From Oceanisphaera arctica (GTDB lineage Bacteria; Pseudomonadota; Gammaproteobacteria; Enterobacterales; Aeromonadaceae): a DNA stretch of 64,000 nucleotides. The position numbers and the translations under genes are program-made. Below are positions 43,628 through 52,167 of the stretch, piece by piece. Numbering within the stretch: position 1 is the stretch's first letter; every line of letters starts with the position of its first letter. Under the pieces are notes generated by a model. It saw nothing but the letters and a program-made list of their open reading frames with translations, had not been told where the DNA came from and searched no databases. The stretch covers positions 124,001 through 188,000 of the forward strand of contig NZ_MPZM01000002.1 of NCBI RefSeq assembly GCF_002936955.1, in the 5' to 3' direction.

Positions 43628-44208
43628 TGAAGAAGCAGATTGAGTTTTATCAGGCCAGCCTGCGGCCGGCGTCAGACCGCCCCACCCCGGTGTGGGGGCT
43701 GGCAGGAGTGCTGTTGATTGTGCTGGGTTGGTCGCTGGTATTTGGCATGACCGCATGGGAAAGCCACCAGCAATCAGAAGCGAATCACCAGTTGCAGACG
43801 CAGGCGGAGGCGGCACAAGCCCACCTTGAACAGCTGCAACAGAATGTCAGGCGGCTGACGGCCAGTCTGGATGAAGGAGAGCGGGAGCGATTGCAACAAC
43901 ATATCCGGGAGCAGCAGCAACTGCTTGAATTGCTCAGCAGCGATAACCTGGTGTCTTACGCGAAGGTACTGACCGACCTGACCTCGGTGCCATGGCAGGA
44001 TATTTCCCTGCAGGGGCTGAGCCTGGCTGGGTCGACCATGACTCTGACCGGGGTAGCCCGCCATGCCGAGGCGGTGCCCGCCTGGATACTCGGTTTCAAG
44101 CAAAGCGGCTCCCTGCACGGACGTGATTTTGGTCGGTTGGAGATCCGTCAGGGTCAGGGAAACACCCTGTTTTTTACACTGCAGAGCGAACCGCAGGCCA
44201 GTCAATGA
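43627..44208 (+). CDS. PilN-like MSHA biogenesis protein
   Basis: The 193-residue protein has one membrane helix (VWGLAGVLLIVLGWSLVFGM, about 20-42) after a short cytoplasmic arm and a coiled coil (LQTQAEAAQAHLEQLQQN), followed by a compact periplasmic domain. This is the PilN/GspL-type layout. PilN in other type IV systems binds PilM (here MshI) and PilO (here MshJ). The true start is the ATG at 43627, with a GGAG site just upstream; an in-frame TTG one codon earlier is also open. Confidence 0.87.
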   Translation: MKKQIEFYQASLRPASDRPTPVWGLAGVLLIVLGWSLVFGMTAWESHQQSEANHQLQTQAEAAQAHLEQLQQNVRRLTASLDEGERERLQQHIREQQQLLELLSSDNLVSYAKVLTDLTSVPWQDISLQGLSLAGSTMTLTGVARHAEAVPAWILGFKQSGSLHGRDFGRLEIRQGQGNTLFFTLQSEPQASQ

Positions 44209-44846
44209 AAAGACTCTCCCTGAGCGAACTGCGACGCCTGTTTATGGCCCGTAACCCCCGTGAACGCTGGTTGCTGCTGGGCGCCGGTTGGGCCCTGCTG
44301 GCCTGGCTGGGGTTGGTCGTGTTTGAAGCCACCGTTCAAGCGAGGCTACTGCAACTGCAAGCTGATAATGTGCAGTTGAATCGTACCCTGGCCGAACGGA
44401 AAAAAAGCACTGATGAGCTTAATGGCGTCATTGCCAGGCTGTCTCTGCCTGAGTACCGGCAACAAATCGAGCAATTGAAACAGCGTCTGGCCCGACTCGA
44501 TAGTAAGGTCTCAGGCCGGCTGCAAAGCCTGGTGGGGCCGGAGCAGATGGCCGGGTTGCTGCTGGATGTACTGGCACAGGAAAACGACTTGCAGTTGGTG
44601 CAACTGCAGAACCGGCCGGCTCAGGCCATTGCCACCCCGACAGGCACTACCCTGTACCGACACGGAATCAGCCTGCAGCTCCAGGGGAGTTATACCCAGT
44701 TGCTGGGCTACGTGCGTCGGCTGGAATCGCTGCAGGGGCAGTTGTACTGGAAGGGGCTGGAGTTCGAGCTGGAGCAATACCCGGATGCGCGTATCCGGCT
44801 GGATTTTTTCACTCTGAGTGATCATAAGGAATTGTTACGTGGTTAA
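44205..44846 (+). CDS. mshJ: MSHA biogenesis protein MshJ (PilO-like)
   Basis: The 213-residue inner-membrane protein has a short N-terminal arm, one helix (WLLLGAGWALLAWLGLVVF), a coiled coil (about 50-105, LQLQADNVQLNRTLAERK) and a ferredoxin-like periplasmic domain (LQLQGSYTQLLGYVRRLESLQ), as in PilO. It overlaps the PilN-like gene by 4 bases at ATGA. It should form a heterodimer with that protein in the pilus alignment complex. Confidence 0.9.
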   Translation: MKRLSLSELRRLFMARNPRERWLLLGAGWALLAWLGLVVFEATVQARLLQLQADNVQLNRTLAERKKSTDELNGVIARLSLPEYRQQIEQLKQRLARLDSKVSGRLQSLVGPEQMAGLLLDVLAQENDLQLVQLQNRPAQAIATPTGTTLYRHGISLQLQGSYTQLLGYVRRLESLQGQLYWKGLEFELEQYPDARIRLDFFTLSDHKELLRG

Positions 44847-45162
44847 CCCGCTGCTGTTGCTGATGCTGAGCACAACGCCTGTGTTTCAGGATCCCACCCT
44901 TCCTCTGGAGGTGGTGATGCCCGATATCCGGTCATCATCACCCCTGACTGACGTAGCGCGGCCGCAGCACCGCTTGCAGGCAGTGTTGCACGGGGGGAAG
45001 GAGGCCGGTGCCATCATCGATGGCCGGCTTTATCGGCAGGGTGACAGAGTAGGCAGCTATCGGCTGGCCAGAATCGGGCGGCGTCAGGTCACGCTGGAAG
45101 CCCAGGGTGAATCGCTTGAACTCAGACTTTTTTCTCCATTGACCCTACAGGATATGCCATGA
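44839..45162 (+). CDS. mshK: MSHA biogenesis protein MshK
   Basis: The 107-residue product starts at a GTG within the last codons of mshJ, with AAGGA 8 bases upstream. It has a short hydrophobic signal (PLLLLMLSTTPVFQ) and then RPQHRLQAVLHGGKEAGAII and YRQGDRVGSYRLARI. This PilP/GspC-like beta domain fits a periplasmic coupling protein that contacts the secretin. Its end overlaps mshL by 4 bases. Confidence 0.85.
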   Translation: MVNPLLLLMLSTTPVFQDPTLPLEVVMPDIRSSSPLTDVARPQHRLQAVLHGGKEAGAIIDGRLYRQGDRVGSYRLARIGRRQVTLEAQGESLELRLFSPLTLQDMP

Positions 45163-46763
45163 CTCCGGTACTTAGACAGCCAGTTATCCTATTGCTGAGT
45201 ACACTGCTGGTGGCCTGTGTGAGTGCTCCGGACGGCTCCTTGCCAAAAGACAGCCTGGAAGAGGCGATGCGTTACCGTCCGGATCCGTTGCCGGCGGCGG
45301 TAGAGCGGGAACTGCTGGGCGGACAGGCGCGCAAGGTCCCGCCGGCGCTTTCACCGAGGCAACGCCGTTTCGATATTGCCGCCAGTGAGGTCGACGCCCG
45401 GGCGTTTTTTGCCGCACTCGGCGCCGAGCAGGACATCAGTATTGCCGTGCATCCGGAGGTGAATGGCTCCATCAGCCTGAATCTGCGCCAGGTGACCCTG
45501 CCGGAAGTGCTGGACGCGATATCTGGCCTCTATGGCTATGGTGTTCAGCAAAAGGGCAACATCTATCAGGTATTTCCTTCCGGGGTGCGTACCCGAACCT
45601 TCAATGTGAATTACCTGATGCTGAGCCGGGAGGGGTTGTCACAAACGGCCATCAGCGGCAGCAGCCTGAGTGGTCACGAGAACGGCAGCGATAACAGCGG
45701 CACCCGCATCAACACCAAGGCCAACAGTGACTTCTGGCAAGATCTCGAGTCGGCATTGAGCCGACTGCTCGGTGACAAAGAGGGCCGGGTTGTGGTGACC
45801 AATCCCCAGGCCGGGCTGGTGAGTGTGCGGGCCGCCCCCGCTGAGCTGGCGCTGGTAGAGGACTTTCTGACCCGGGCCGAACGCCAGCTCAAGCGGCAGG
45901 TGGTGCTGGAGGCGCGCATTATCGAGGTGGAGCTCAGTGACGGTTATCAGCAGGGCATCGAGTGGAGTCAGTTAACGGCTGGCAGCACAGCCAGCCGCGC
46001 ACCTGCGCCACTGGTCACCGGCAACAGTGGTGCCGGCAGCTTTGCCCTCAATCCTCTGGCCGGTCTGGCCGGCGGTGGTGTGGTCTTCAATGTGACCGAT
46101 GGTAACTTCAACGCGGTGATCAGTCTGTTGCAGACCCAGGGGGAGGTGAATACCCTGTCCAACCCCAGGGTGACCGCCAGCAATAACCAGAAGGCGGTGA
46201 TCAAGGTGGGCACCGACGAATATTTTGTGACCGACTTTTCGGTGACCACCACCACGGGCACCTCGACCACCACCACGCCCGAGGTAGAGCTGACGCCGTT
46301 TTTCTCCGGTATTTCGCTGGATGTGACGCCGCAGATTGCCGATGACAACCGCATCCTGATGCATGTACATCCGTCCGTCAGTCAGGTGGAAGACAGCACC
46401 AAGACCATCAGCTTTGGCTCTGACACCATCAGCCTGCCGTTGGCGCGCAGCAGTATTCGCGAGTCCGATACCGTGGTCGAGGCCCGCTCCGGTGAGCTGA
46501 TTATCATCGGTGGCCTGATGCAGGAAACCCAGAGCGAACAGAATGCCGGTGTGCCCCTGTTGAGCGAGATCCCGGTGCTGGGCAATCTGTTCAAGAACCG
46601 CAAGCTGGCCACCAAAAAGAGCGAGCTGGTGATTATGCTGCGTCCGGTGGTGGTCAATGAGAATACCTGGCAAACCGAGCTGCAGCGTTCCCGGGATTTA
46701 CTGGAAAAATGGTATCCGCCACTGCCGCCGCCCCTGACCAATATCCATTCGGGAGCCTTATGA
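45159..46763 (+). CDS. mshL: MSHA secretin
   Basis: The 534-residue outer-membrane secretin forms the channel through which the pilus passes. It has a lipoprotein signal (PVILLLSTLLVAC, lipobox before Cys20), an N-domain (FAALGAEQDISIAVHPEV ... VTLPEVLDAISGLYGYG), a short linker with serine- and glycine-rich sequence near 175, and a C-terminal secretin domain with VEVELSDGYQQGIEW, LSNPRVTASNNQKAVIKVGT and IIIGGLMQETQSEQNAGVPL. These match PilQ/GspD-type secretins. Confidence 0.94.
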   Translation: MTPVLRQPVILLLSTLLVACVSAPDGSLPKDSLEEAMRYRPDPLPAAVERELLGGQARKVPPALSPRQRRFDIAASEVDARAFFAALGAEQDISIAVHPEVNGSISLNLRQVTLPEVLDAISGLYGYGVQQKGNIYQVFPSGVRTRTFNVNYLMLSREGLSQTAISGSSLSGHENGSDNSGTRINTKANSDFWQDLESALSRLLGDKEGRVVVTNPQAGLVSVRAAPAELALVEDFLTRAERQLKRQVVLEARIIEVELSDGYQQGIEWSQLTAGSTASRAPAPLVTGNSGAGSFALNPLAGLAGGGVVFNVTDGNFNAVISLLQTQGEVNTLSNPRVTASNNQKAVIKVGTDEYFVTDFSVTTTTGTSTTTTPEVELTPFFSGISLDVTPQIADDNRILMHVHPSVSQVEDSTKTISFGSDTISLPLARSSIRESDTVVEARSGELIIIGGLMQETQSEQNAGVPLLSEIPVLGNLFKNRKLATKKSELVIMLRPVVVNENTWQTELQRSRDLLEKWYPPLPPPLTNIHSGAL

Positions 46764-47530
46764 GAAAACATCCTTACCTGGGGTTACTGGCCGCGCTGCT
46801 GTCATCCTGGATCCCGGCCGCCTGGACCAGTGAACCAGTGGTTCCGCCGACCGAATTTGCCGACCAGTGGCAGGCGGCTGACTGGGCCGACCTGATGGTG
46901 GAAGTACCGGCGGCGGGAGGCGAACTGACCATTACCGAAGTGACGCTCAGCAGGGCCGAACGGGTGCAGGAAACGAATCACGAGGCCGATACGGCCCTGG
47001 CCGAGGGAGACTGGGCCAGGGCCGAGTATCGTCTGGGGCAGTTGCTGGCGGAATATCCGGATGAACATCAGGTTCGTCTGCGGCTGGCGGCCATGCAATA
47101 CGGGCGGGGCGCGCTGGATGAGGCCCGGGTTCAATTACAGCAGGGGCTGGAGCTGGCGCCGGCTCATGCCGACCTGCGCCTGGCCCTGGCCCGTCTGCTG
47201 GCCGAACAGGATCGCCATGGGGCGGCGTTTGCCGTGCTGGACGAAGCGGCACCCGACCTGGTCAGTCATCTGGACTATTACAGCCTGAAAGCGGAGATGG
47301 CCCGGCGCAGCGGCGACTGTGCCACGGCGATAACCCTGTATCATCGCTTGCTCGACCGCTCCCCAGGGGTAGGGAGCTGGTGGTTGTCATTGGGCCTGTG
47401 CCAGCGTCGTCTTGGGCAGGATTTTGTGCCAGCCTATCGCAGGGCACTGGCCAGCGCCGATCTCGGCAATGCCTCTTTGCATTTCGTTCAGCAGCAACTG
47501 GAGCAACATGGTTCAGCGCAAACTCACTAA
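46760..47530 (+). CDS. mshN: MSHA biogenesis protein MshN (TPR-type), short
   Basis: The 256-residue protein starts at an ATG overlapping the mshL stop. It has an N-terminal hydrophobic stretch (YLGLLAALLSSWIPAAWTS) and TPR-like repeats at about 75-240 (ALAEGDWARAEYRLGQLLAE, GALDEARVQLQQGLELAPAH, CATAITLYHRLLDRSPG). Vibrio MshN is longer (around 380) and begins with a membrane anchor; this one is shortened. In other MSHA clusters mshM stands between mshL and mshN; here the two are joined directly, so mshM is missing. Confidence 0.82.
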   Translation: MRKHPYLGLLAALLSSWIPAAWTSEPVVPPTEFADQWQAADWADLMVEVPAAGGELTITEVTLSRAERVQETNHEADTALAEGDWARAEYRLGQLLAEYPDEHQVRLRLAAMQYGRGALDEARVQLQQGLELAPAHADLRLALARLLAEQDRHGAAFAVLDEAAPDLVSHLDYYSLKAEMARRSGDCATAITLYHRLLDRSPGVGSWWLSLGLCQRRLGQDFVPAYRRALASADLGNASLHFVQQQLEQHGSAQTH

Positions 47531-49205
47531 ACGCCTGGGCGAGTTGCTGCTCGAGCATGAGGTGATCACCTCGGCCCAGCTGAAAACGGTACTCGAGCAG
47601 CAAAGGCGCGAAGGCGGCCGCATGGGTTCCCATCTGATCCATATGGGGATCATGACCGAACTGGAGCTGCTGGGCTTTGTCGCCGAGCAGCTGGACCTGC
47701 CGTTGCTCGACCTGAACAAGGTGGACATAGACAAAAACGCGGTCAAGCTGCTGTCGGAGGTTTATGCCCGCCGCTATCGGGCCCTGGTGATCGCCGCCGA
47801 CGACACCCAGACCAGGGTGGTGCTGTCGGATCCGGCTGATCTGGACACCCAGGATGCGATCAGCCGGCAGCTGGCCCCGCGAGATATTCAGCTGGCGGTG
47901 GCGCCGCACAGCCAGTTGCTGGCGCTCTATGATCAGCTGTACCGGCGTACCGAGGATATTGCCAGTCTCGCCGTGCAGTTAGGCGAAGAGAACGCTCCCA
48001 GCCGTTCCCTGATCAGCAGTGATATCCTGGATGACAGCGAGGCCACCGTGGCCAAGTTGCTCCATTCCCTGCTGGAAGATGCCCTGCAGATAGGGGCGTC
48101 GGATATTCATATCGAGCCGGAAAAAAACCTGCTCCGCCTGCGCATGCGGGTGGACGGCACCCTGCAGGAAACTGAACTGAAAGACATCGGCATAGGCCCG
48201 GCACTGTTGTCGCGGCTCAAGCTGATGGCCGGGCTGGATATCTCGGAACGCCGCCTGCCCCAGGACGGCCGTTTCGAACTGAACATCAAGCAGAAACGGA
48301 TAGATGTGCGCATGGCCACCATGCCGGTGCAGGCCGGTGAGGCGGTGGTGCTGCGGCTGCTGGATCAGTCCCGGAGCCTGCAGGGGCTGTCCGGCTCCGG
48401 CATGCCGTCGGCGCTGCAGCAGGCCTTTCGTCGCAAACTGGCCAGCCCCCATGGCATTATTCTGGTGACAGGTCCCACCGGCAGCGGCAAGACCACCACC
48501 CTCTATGGGGCCCTCGACGAGCTGAATATCCCGGAACGCAAGATCATCACGGTAGAGGATCCGGTGGAATACCGGTTGCCCCGCATCAATCAGGTGCAGG
48601 TCAACAGCAAGATAGGCCTGACCTTTGCCCGGGTGTTGCGTACCAGCCTGCGTCAGGATCCGGATGTGCTGCTGATTGGTGAAATCCGCGATCAGGAAAC
48701 CGCCGAAATCGCCATGCGTGGCGCCCTTACCGGCCATTTGGTGTTGTCTACCCTGCATACCAATGACGCCCCCGGCACGGCGGTACGACTGATGGACATG
48801 GGGGTACCCGGTTATCTGGTAGCCAGCACCCTCAAGGGGGTACTGGCCCAGCGTCTGGTGCGATGCCTGTGCCTGCACTGCAGGGAGCCGTACCAGCCGG
48901 AGCTGGGGGAGCAGCAATTCCTGTTGCACCTGAATCCTGCGGCGGAGCAGGGGGGCTATTATCAGGGCCGCGGTTGTGCCGGCTGTAACCATACCGGCTA
49001 CAAGGGCCGGGTCGGGGTATTCGAGTGGCTGGAAATCAACCGTGACATGGCCGATGCCCTGCGCGAGCGCGATATAGAGGCGTTTAACCAGCTGGTGGAC
49101 CGGCAGGATGACTTCAAGACCCTGGCCCAATCGGCACTGGATCTGGCCATGAGCGGCCAGACCTCGGTACAGGAAGTGCTGCGGCTGGCGGAGTGGCTTG
49201 ACTGA
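47508..49205 (+). CDS. mshE: MSHA pilus extension ATPase
   Basis: The 565-residue GspE/PilB-type ATPase powers pilus assembly. It has an N-terminal domain (LTKRLGELLLEHEVITSAQL) that in Vibrio MshE binds c-di-GMP; the RLGxLLxxxxxITxxQLxxxLxxQ pattern is intact. The Walker A motif is GPTGSGKTTTLYG (about 322), followed by the Walker B and histidine boxes LIGEIRDQETAEIAMRGAL and LHTND, and a tetracysteine zinc site (CLCLHC ... GCAGC). The ATG at 47508 is preceded by GGAG and overlaps mshN by 23 bases. Confidence 0.96.
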   Translation: MVQRKLTKRLGELLLEHEVITSAQLKTVLEQQRREGGRMGSHLIHMGIMTELELLGFVAEQLDLPLLDLNKVDIDKNAVKLLSEVYARRYRALVIAADDTQTRVVLSDPADLDTQDAISRQLAPRDIQLAVAPHSQLLALYDQLYRRTEDIASLAVQLGEENAPSRSLISSDILDDSEATVAKLLHSLLEDALQIGASDIHIEPEKNLLRLRMRVDGTLQETELKDIGIGPALLSRLKLMAGLDISERRLPQDGRFELNIKQKRIDVRMATMPVQAGEAVVLRLLDQSRSLQGLSGSGMPSALQQAFRRKLASPHGIILVTGPTGSGKTTTLYGALDELNIPERKIITVEDPVEYRLPRINQVQVNSKIGLTFARVLRTSLRQDPDVLLIGEIRDQETAEIAMRGALTGHLVLSTLHTNDAPGTAVRLMDMGVPGYLVASTLKGVLAQRLVRCLCLHCREPYQPELGEQQFLLHLNPAAEQGGYYQGRGCAGCNHTGYKGRVGVFEWLEINRDMADALRERDIEAFNQLVDRQDDFKTLAQSALDLAMSGQTSVQEVLRLAEWLD

Positions 49206-50425
49206 TGGCGTTGTTCGAATACCGGGCCCGGGATCGGCAGGGGCAGCTCAGCCGCGGCACCATGGAAGCCACCAGCATACAGGCGGCGGGTGTCAGCCTG
49301 ATGCAATCGGGCCTCTTGCCCATCGACATCAAACCGGCCGGCAAGGGCAGCCTCATGCTCGAACTACGGCAGTACTTCAAGCGGGGTCTCAAGACCGAGG
49401 TGTTGTTGATCCTCTGTCGTCAGCTGGCCTCATTGACCCGCGCCGGTGTGCCTATTCTGCGTATCATGCAGGGCCTGGCCGAAACCACGGACAACAAGGT
49501 GCTGGAAGCGGTGCTGACCGAGGCGGCGGCGGCGCTGCACAAGGGCCAGACCCTGTCGGCCGCCCTGTCGGCCCACCCCCATATCTTCAATTCGCTGTTT
49601 GTGTCTCTGGTCGAAGTCGGAGAAAGTACCGGTCAGCTGGAGCAGACCTTCCTGCAGCTGGCCCAGTACTACCAGCTGGAGCTGGATACCCGCCGGCGGG
49701 TCAAGGCGGCCATCCGTTATCCCAGCTTCGTGATGTTCGCCATGTCGGCCGCCATGGTGGTGATCAACATCTATGTGATCCCGGCCTTCAGCGGCATGTT
49801 TGCCGGCATGGGGGCCGAATTGCCCCTGGCCACCCGGTTGCTGATCGGCAGCTCTGATTTCTTCGTCCATTACTTCGGTTATCTGCTGCTGGGCCTGATG
49901 GGGGGAGTCATGCTTTGGCTGCATTATATCCGAACCGAATCCGGTCGCTATCAGTGGCACCGATGGCAGCTGAAACTGCCCATCGTCGGCCCCCTGCTCA
50001 GACGCATTTTGCTGGCGCGCTTCTGTCGCAGCTTTGCCATGATGCTGTCGGCCGGTGTGCCCATTACCCAGGTGCTGGATCTGGCGGGTAATGCCACCGG
50101 CAACGCCTTTCTGACCCGGGCCATACTGGCGATGGGGGAGGGTCTGGCCGGTGGCCGCAGCCTGTCGTCAGTAGCCCGCGAGGGCCGGATATTTACCCCG
50201 CTGATCCTGCAGATGTTCAATGTGGGGGAAGAAACCGGCCGAATCGATGAAATGGTGAAGGAGGCGGGCCAGTTTTATGAAGAAGAGGTGGATTACGATA
50301 TCTCCAACCTGAGCGCCAAGATAGAGCCGATCATGATAGTGGGCATCTCGGTGATGGTACTGATCCTGGCGCTGGGCATCTTCAGCCCTATGTGGGGCAT
50401 GGTGGATGCGGTACAAGGCAGATAG
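49205..50425 (+). CDS. mshG: MSHA inner-membrane platform protein
   Basis: The 406-residue GspF/PilC-family protein forms the membrane platform on which pilin is added. It has three main hydrophobic segments (VMFAMSAAMVVINIYVIPAF, YLLLGLMGGVMLWLHYI, MIVGISVMVLILALGIF) and two F-domains with RQLASLTRAGVPILRIMQGL and ARFCRSFAMMLSAGVPITQVL. Its ATG shares one base with the mshE stop (TGATG). The next gene is the major pilin, so mshF and mshB of the Vibrio order are absent. Confidence 0.95.
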   Translation: MALFEYRARDRQGQLSRGTMEATSIQAAGVSLMQSGLLPIDIKPAGKGSLMLELRQYFKRGLKTEVLLILCRQLASLTRAGVPILRIMQGLAETTDNKVLEAVLTEAAAALHKGQTLSAALSAHPHIFNSLFVSLVEVGESTGQLEQTFLQLAQYYQLELDTRRRVKAAIRYPSFVMFAMSAAMVVINIYVIPAFSGMFAGMGAELPLATRLLIGSSDFFVHYFGYLLLGLMGGVMLWLHYIRTESGRYQWHRWQLKLPIVGPLLRRILLARFCRSFAMMLSAGVPITQVLDLAGNATGNAFLTRAILAMGEGLAGGRSLSSVAREGRIFTPLILQMFNVGEETGRIDEMVKEAGQFYEEEVDYDISNLSAKIEPIMIVGISVMVLILALGIFSPMWGMVDAVQGR

Positions 50426-50432
50426 CCATTTT

Positions 50433-50463
50433 TTGACGTGTTTTCAGGCGAAGAGACTAGATT
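50433..50463 (+). promoter_or_regulatory. Candidate mshA promoter
   Basis: The 154-bp gap before mshA contains TTGACG at 50433-50438 and TAGATT at 50458-50463, with a 19-bp spacer. The spacing is slightly long and the match is modest. A separate promoter for the pilin gene is expected, since pilin is needed in large amounts. Confidence 0.35.
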
Positions 50464-50579
50464 ATAAACCCTACGGTCAGTATGATTATGTCGACTTGGT
50501 GTACGATGCAAGCGATTGGTTTTTATCAAGAAGTGGTTATTTTTCGAACAACAAACAATATTGATACAAGAGAGAATTT

Positions 50580-51071
50580 ATGAAGAAGCAAGCGGGTTTT
50601 ACCCTGATTGAACTGGTTATCGTGATTGTGATCCTCGGCATACTGGGCGCCGTAGCTGCCCCCAAGTTCCTGAACCTGCAGGGTGATGCGTATGGGGCCA
50701 ACCTGGATGGTTTGAAGAATTCTTTGGAGTCGGCGTCGACATTGGCCAATACCAAGGCGATTTTGAAAGGTGTTGATAAACAAGCCAGTTCGAATGATGT
50801 AGATATGGGCGATGGCGTAACCGCTGATTTGGTATGGGGCTATCCTGCTGCAGCGTCAGGCGGCATACTTACGATAATTGAGGTAAATGCCTCCAGTGCT
50901 GCATCGACTGAAGCGGATTACATATATTCAGTTAGTGGGAGCGATCTTCTGATTAGCCCGCAAGCTAGAAAAGCTAGTGATATTACAGCTTCTGCAACTT
51001 GTGCGGTCAAGTATGGCCCCGCAACATCAGTTGCCAGACCTACAATCACCATTGACAAGTCTGCTTGTTAA
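50580..51071 (+). CDS. mshA: MSHA major pilin
   Basis: The 163-residue type IVa prepilin has a very short leader, cleaved after MKKQAG to leave an N-terminal Phe with Glu5 (FTLIELVIVIVILGILGAVA). The sequence continues PKFLNLQGDAYGANLDGLKN, typical of MSHA pilins. Two cysteines near the end (CAVKYGP ... DKSAC) probably close the D-region disulfide. It stands alone between a 154-bp gap and a hairpin terminator, suggesting expression above the level of its neighbours. It could equally be called mshB, because only one pilin of this size is present. Confidence 0.93.
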   Translation: MKKQAGFTLIELVIVIVILGILGAVAAPKFLNLQGDAYGANLDGLKNSLESASTLANTKAILKGVDKQASSNDVDMGDGVTADLVWGYPAAASGGILTIIEVNASSAASTEADYIYSVSGSDLLISPQARKASDITASATCAVKYGPATSVARPTITIDKSAC

Positions 51072-51083
51072 TTAGCATCAAGT

Positions 51084-51106
51084 AAGGCGGCTTAGCCGCC
51101 TTTTTT
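51084..51106 (+). terminator. Hairpin terminator between mshA and mshC
   Basis: An 8-bp stem AAGGCGGC / GCCGCCTT with a 3-base loop ends in T6 (51101-51106). It lies 8 bp before the mshC ATG. It can limit read-through from mshA, giving abundant pilin and less of the minor pilins. Confidence 0.88.
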
Positions 51107-51113
51107 AATCCCC

Positions 51114-51644
51114 ATGAAATCCTCCGGTTTTACCCTGATTGAATTGCTGGCCGTGCTGGTACTGCTTGGCATACTGACGGCGGTGGCGCTGCCCCGGCTG
51201 TCATTCGGGCCGGATATCGAGCAGCGACTCAATGCCGATCGGCTGGTCAGCCTGCTGCGTCTGACCCAGTTGCGGGCCATGAATGATCCGGATGCCTTCA
51301 CGCTTAATCAACCCCTGAATCAATGTGGCCGTCTGGTAATAACCTCGGCGCGTTTCGGCATCGCCGAGAACTGTGATAATGCCCTGGCCGACAGCTATCC
51401 CCCACAGGGCCCTTTGCTCGGCATCAACCAGCCTCAGGCCATCGGTGCGACGGAAACTTTCCCTGTCATCATTCAGTTCGGTACCACAGTCTCCGGCGGC
51501 CTGCTGAGCGAAGACGCCTGGCTGGGCCGACCCTATATAGAGCAGGCGGGTAGTTTGGTGCGAATGACCTCGCCGGTCGATATCACCCTGGGCGGAGTCA
51601 CGGTACGCATCGAGACCGAAGGCTATATCCATGCGCTGCCCTGA
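51114..51644 (+). CDS. mshC: MSHA minor pilin MshC
   Basis: The 176-residue prepilin-like protein has a short leader ending in G, then FTLIELLAVLVLLGILTAVA with Glu5. The rest is a GspH/minor-pilin-type fold with two cysteines (NQCGRLVI, AENCDNAL). The start lies in the tail of the terminator hairpin. Its last 14 bases overlap the start of mshD. Confidence 0.9.
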   Translation: MKSSGFTLIELLAVLVLLGILTAVALPRLSFGPDIEQRLNADRLVSLLRLTQLRAMNDPDAFTLNQPLNQCGRLVITSARFGIAENCDNALADSYPPQGPLLGINQPQAIGATETFPVIIQFGTTVSGGLLSEDAWLGRPYIEQAGSLVRMTSPVDITLGGVTVRIETEGYIHALP

Positions 51645-52167
51645 TGCTAACCCTCATCTTCGCCGTTGCCGCGGTGTCAGCCTGGTGGAGCTGGTGCTGG
51701 GCATCGCCCTGCTGGGCATAGTGCTGGCGGGCGGCAGCCTGTTTTTCTATGGCCAGCAAAAGCAGCGGCTGGATCCCGTGTTTCAGGTGCGTGCGGTCAG
51801 CCTGGCCCAGGCCCTGAGCGAGCAGATCATCGCGGTGAAGTTTGACGAACATAACAAGCCCGAACAGCAGTCGCTATGTGCCACTAATTGCACCAACGCC
51901 CATCAATTTGGACCCGATGGGGGGGAGACAGTGGCAGGCGACTTTGACGATGTCGACGACTTTCATGTCTGGTGCGAGCCCAACGGCATCGGTGGTGATC
52001 AACTGGCCGCGGCCATGGGGCTCGATGCCCGTTACTATCAGGGCTACCGGGTATCCGTCTGTGTGTCGGAAGGTAGCGCCGCCATCTACAAGGTTGTGGA
52101 GATAAAGGTCACGCCCCCGGCGGGCGCCGGTATCGACTTTGCCCTGCACAGGTACAATATCCGATGA
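51631..52167 (+). CDS. mshD: MSHA minor pilin MshD
   Basis: The 178-residue prepilin-like protein has a longer, basic leader (DANPHLRRCRG) followed by VSLVELVLGIALLGIVLAGG; the +1 residue is Val instead of Phe and Glu5 is present. The C-terminal domain contains EQQSLCATNCTNAHQFGPDG with paired cysteines. It overlaps both mshC (14 bases) and mshO (4 bases). Confidence 0.88.
   Translation: MRCPDANPHLRRCRGVSLVELVLGIALLGIVLAGGSLFFYGQQKQRLDPVFQVRAVSLAQALSEQIIAVKFDEHNKPEQQSLCATNCTNAHQFGPDGGETVAGDFDDVDDFHVWCEPNGIGGDQLAAAMGLDARYYQGYRVSVCVSEGSAAIYKVVEIKVTPPAGAGIDFALHRYNIR

Noticed and set aside
47979-49130. 383-codon minus-strand frame
   Set aside because: It is antisense to mshE and has a His/Gln-rich composition typical of shadow frames.
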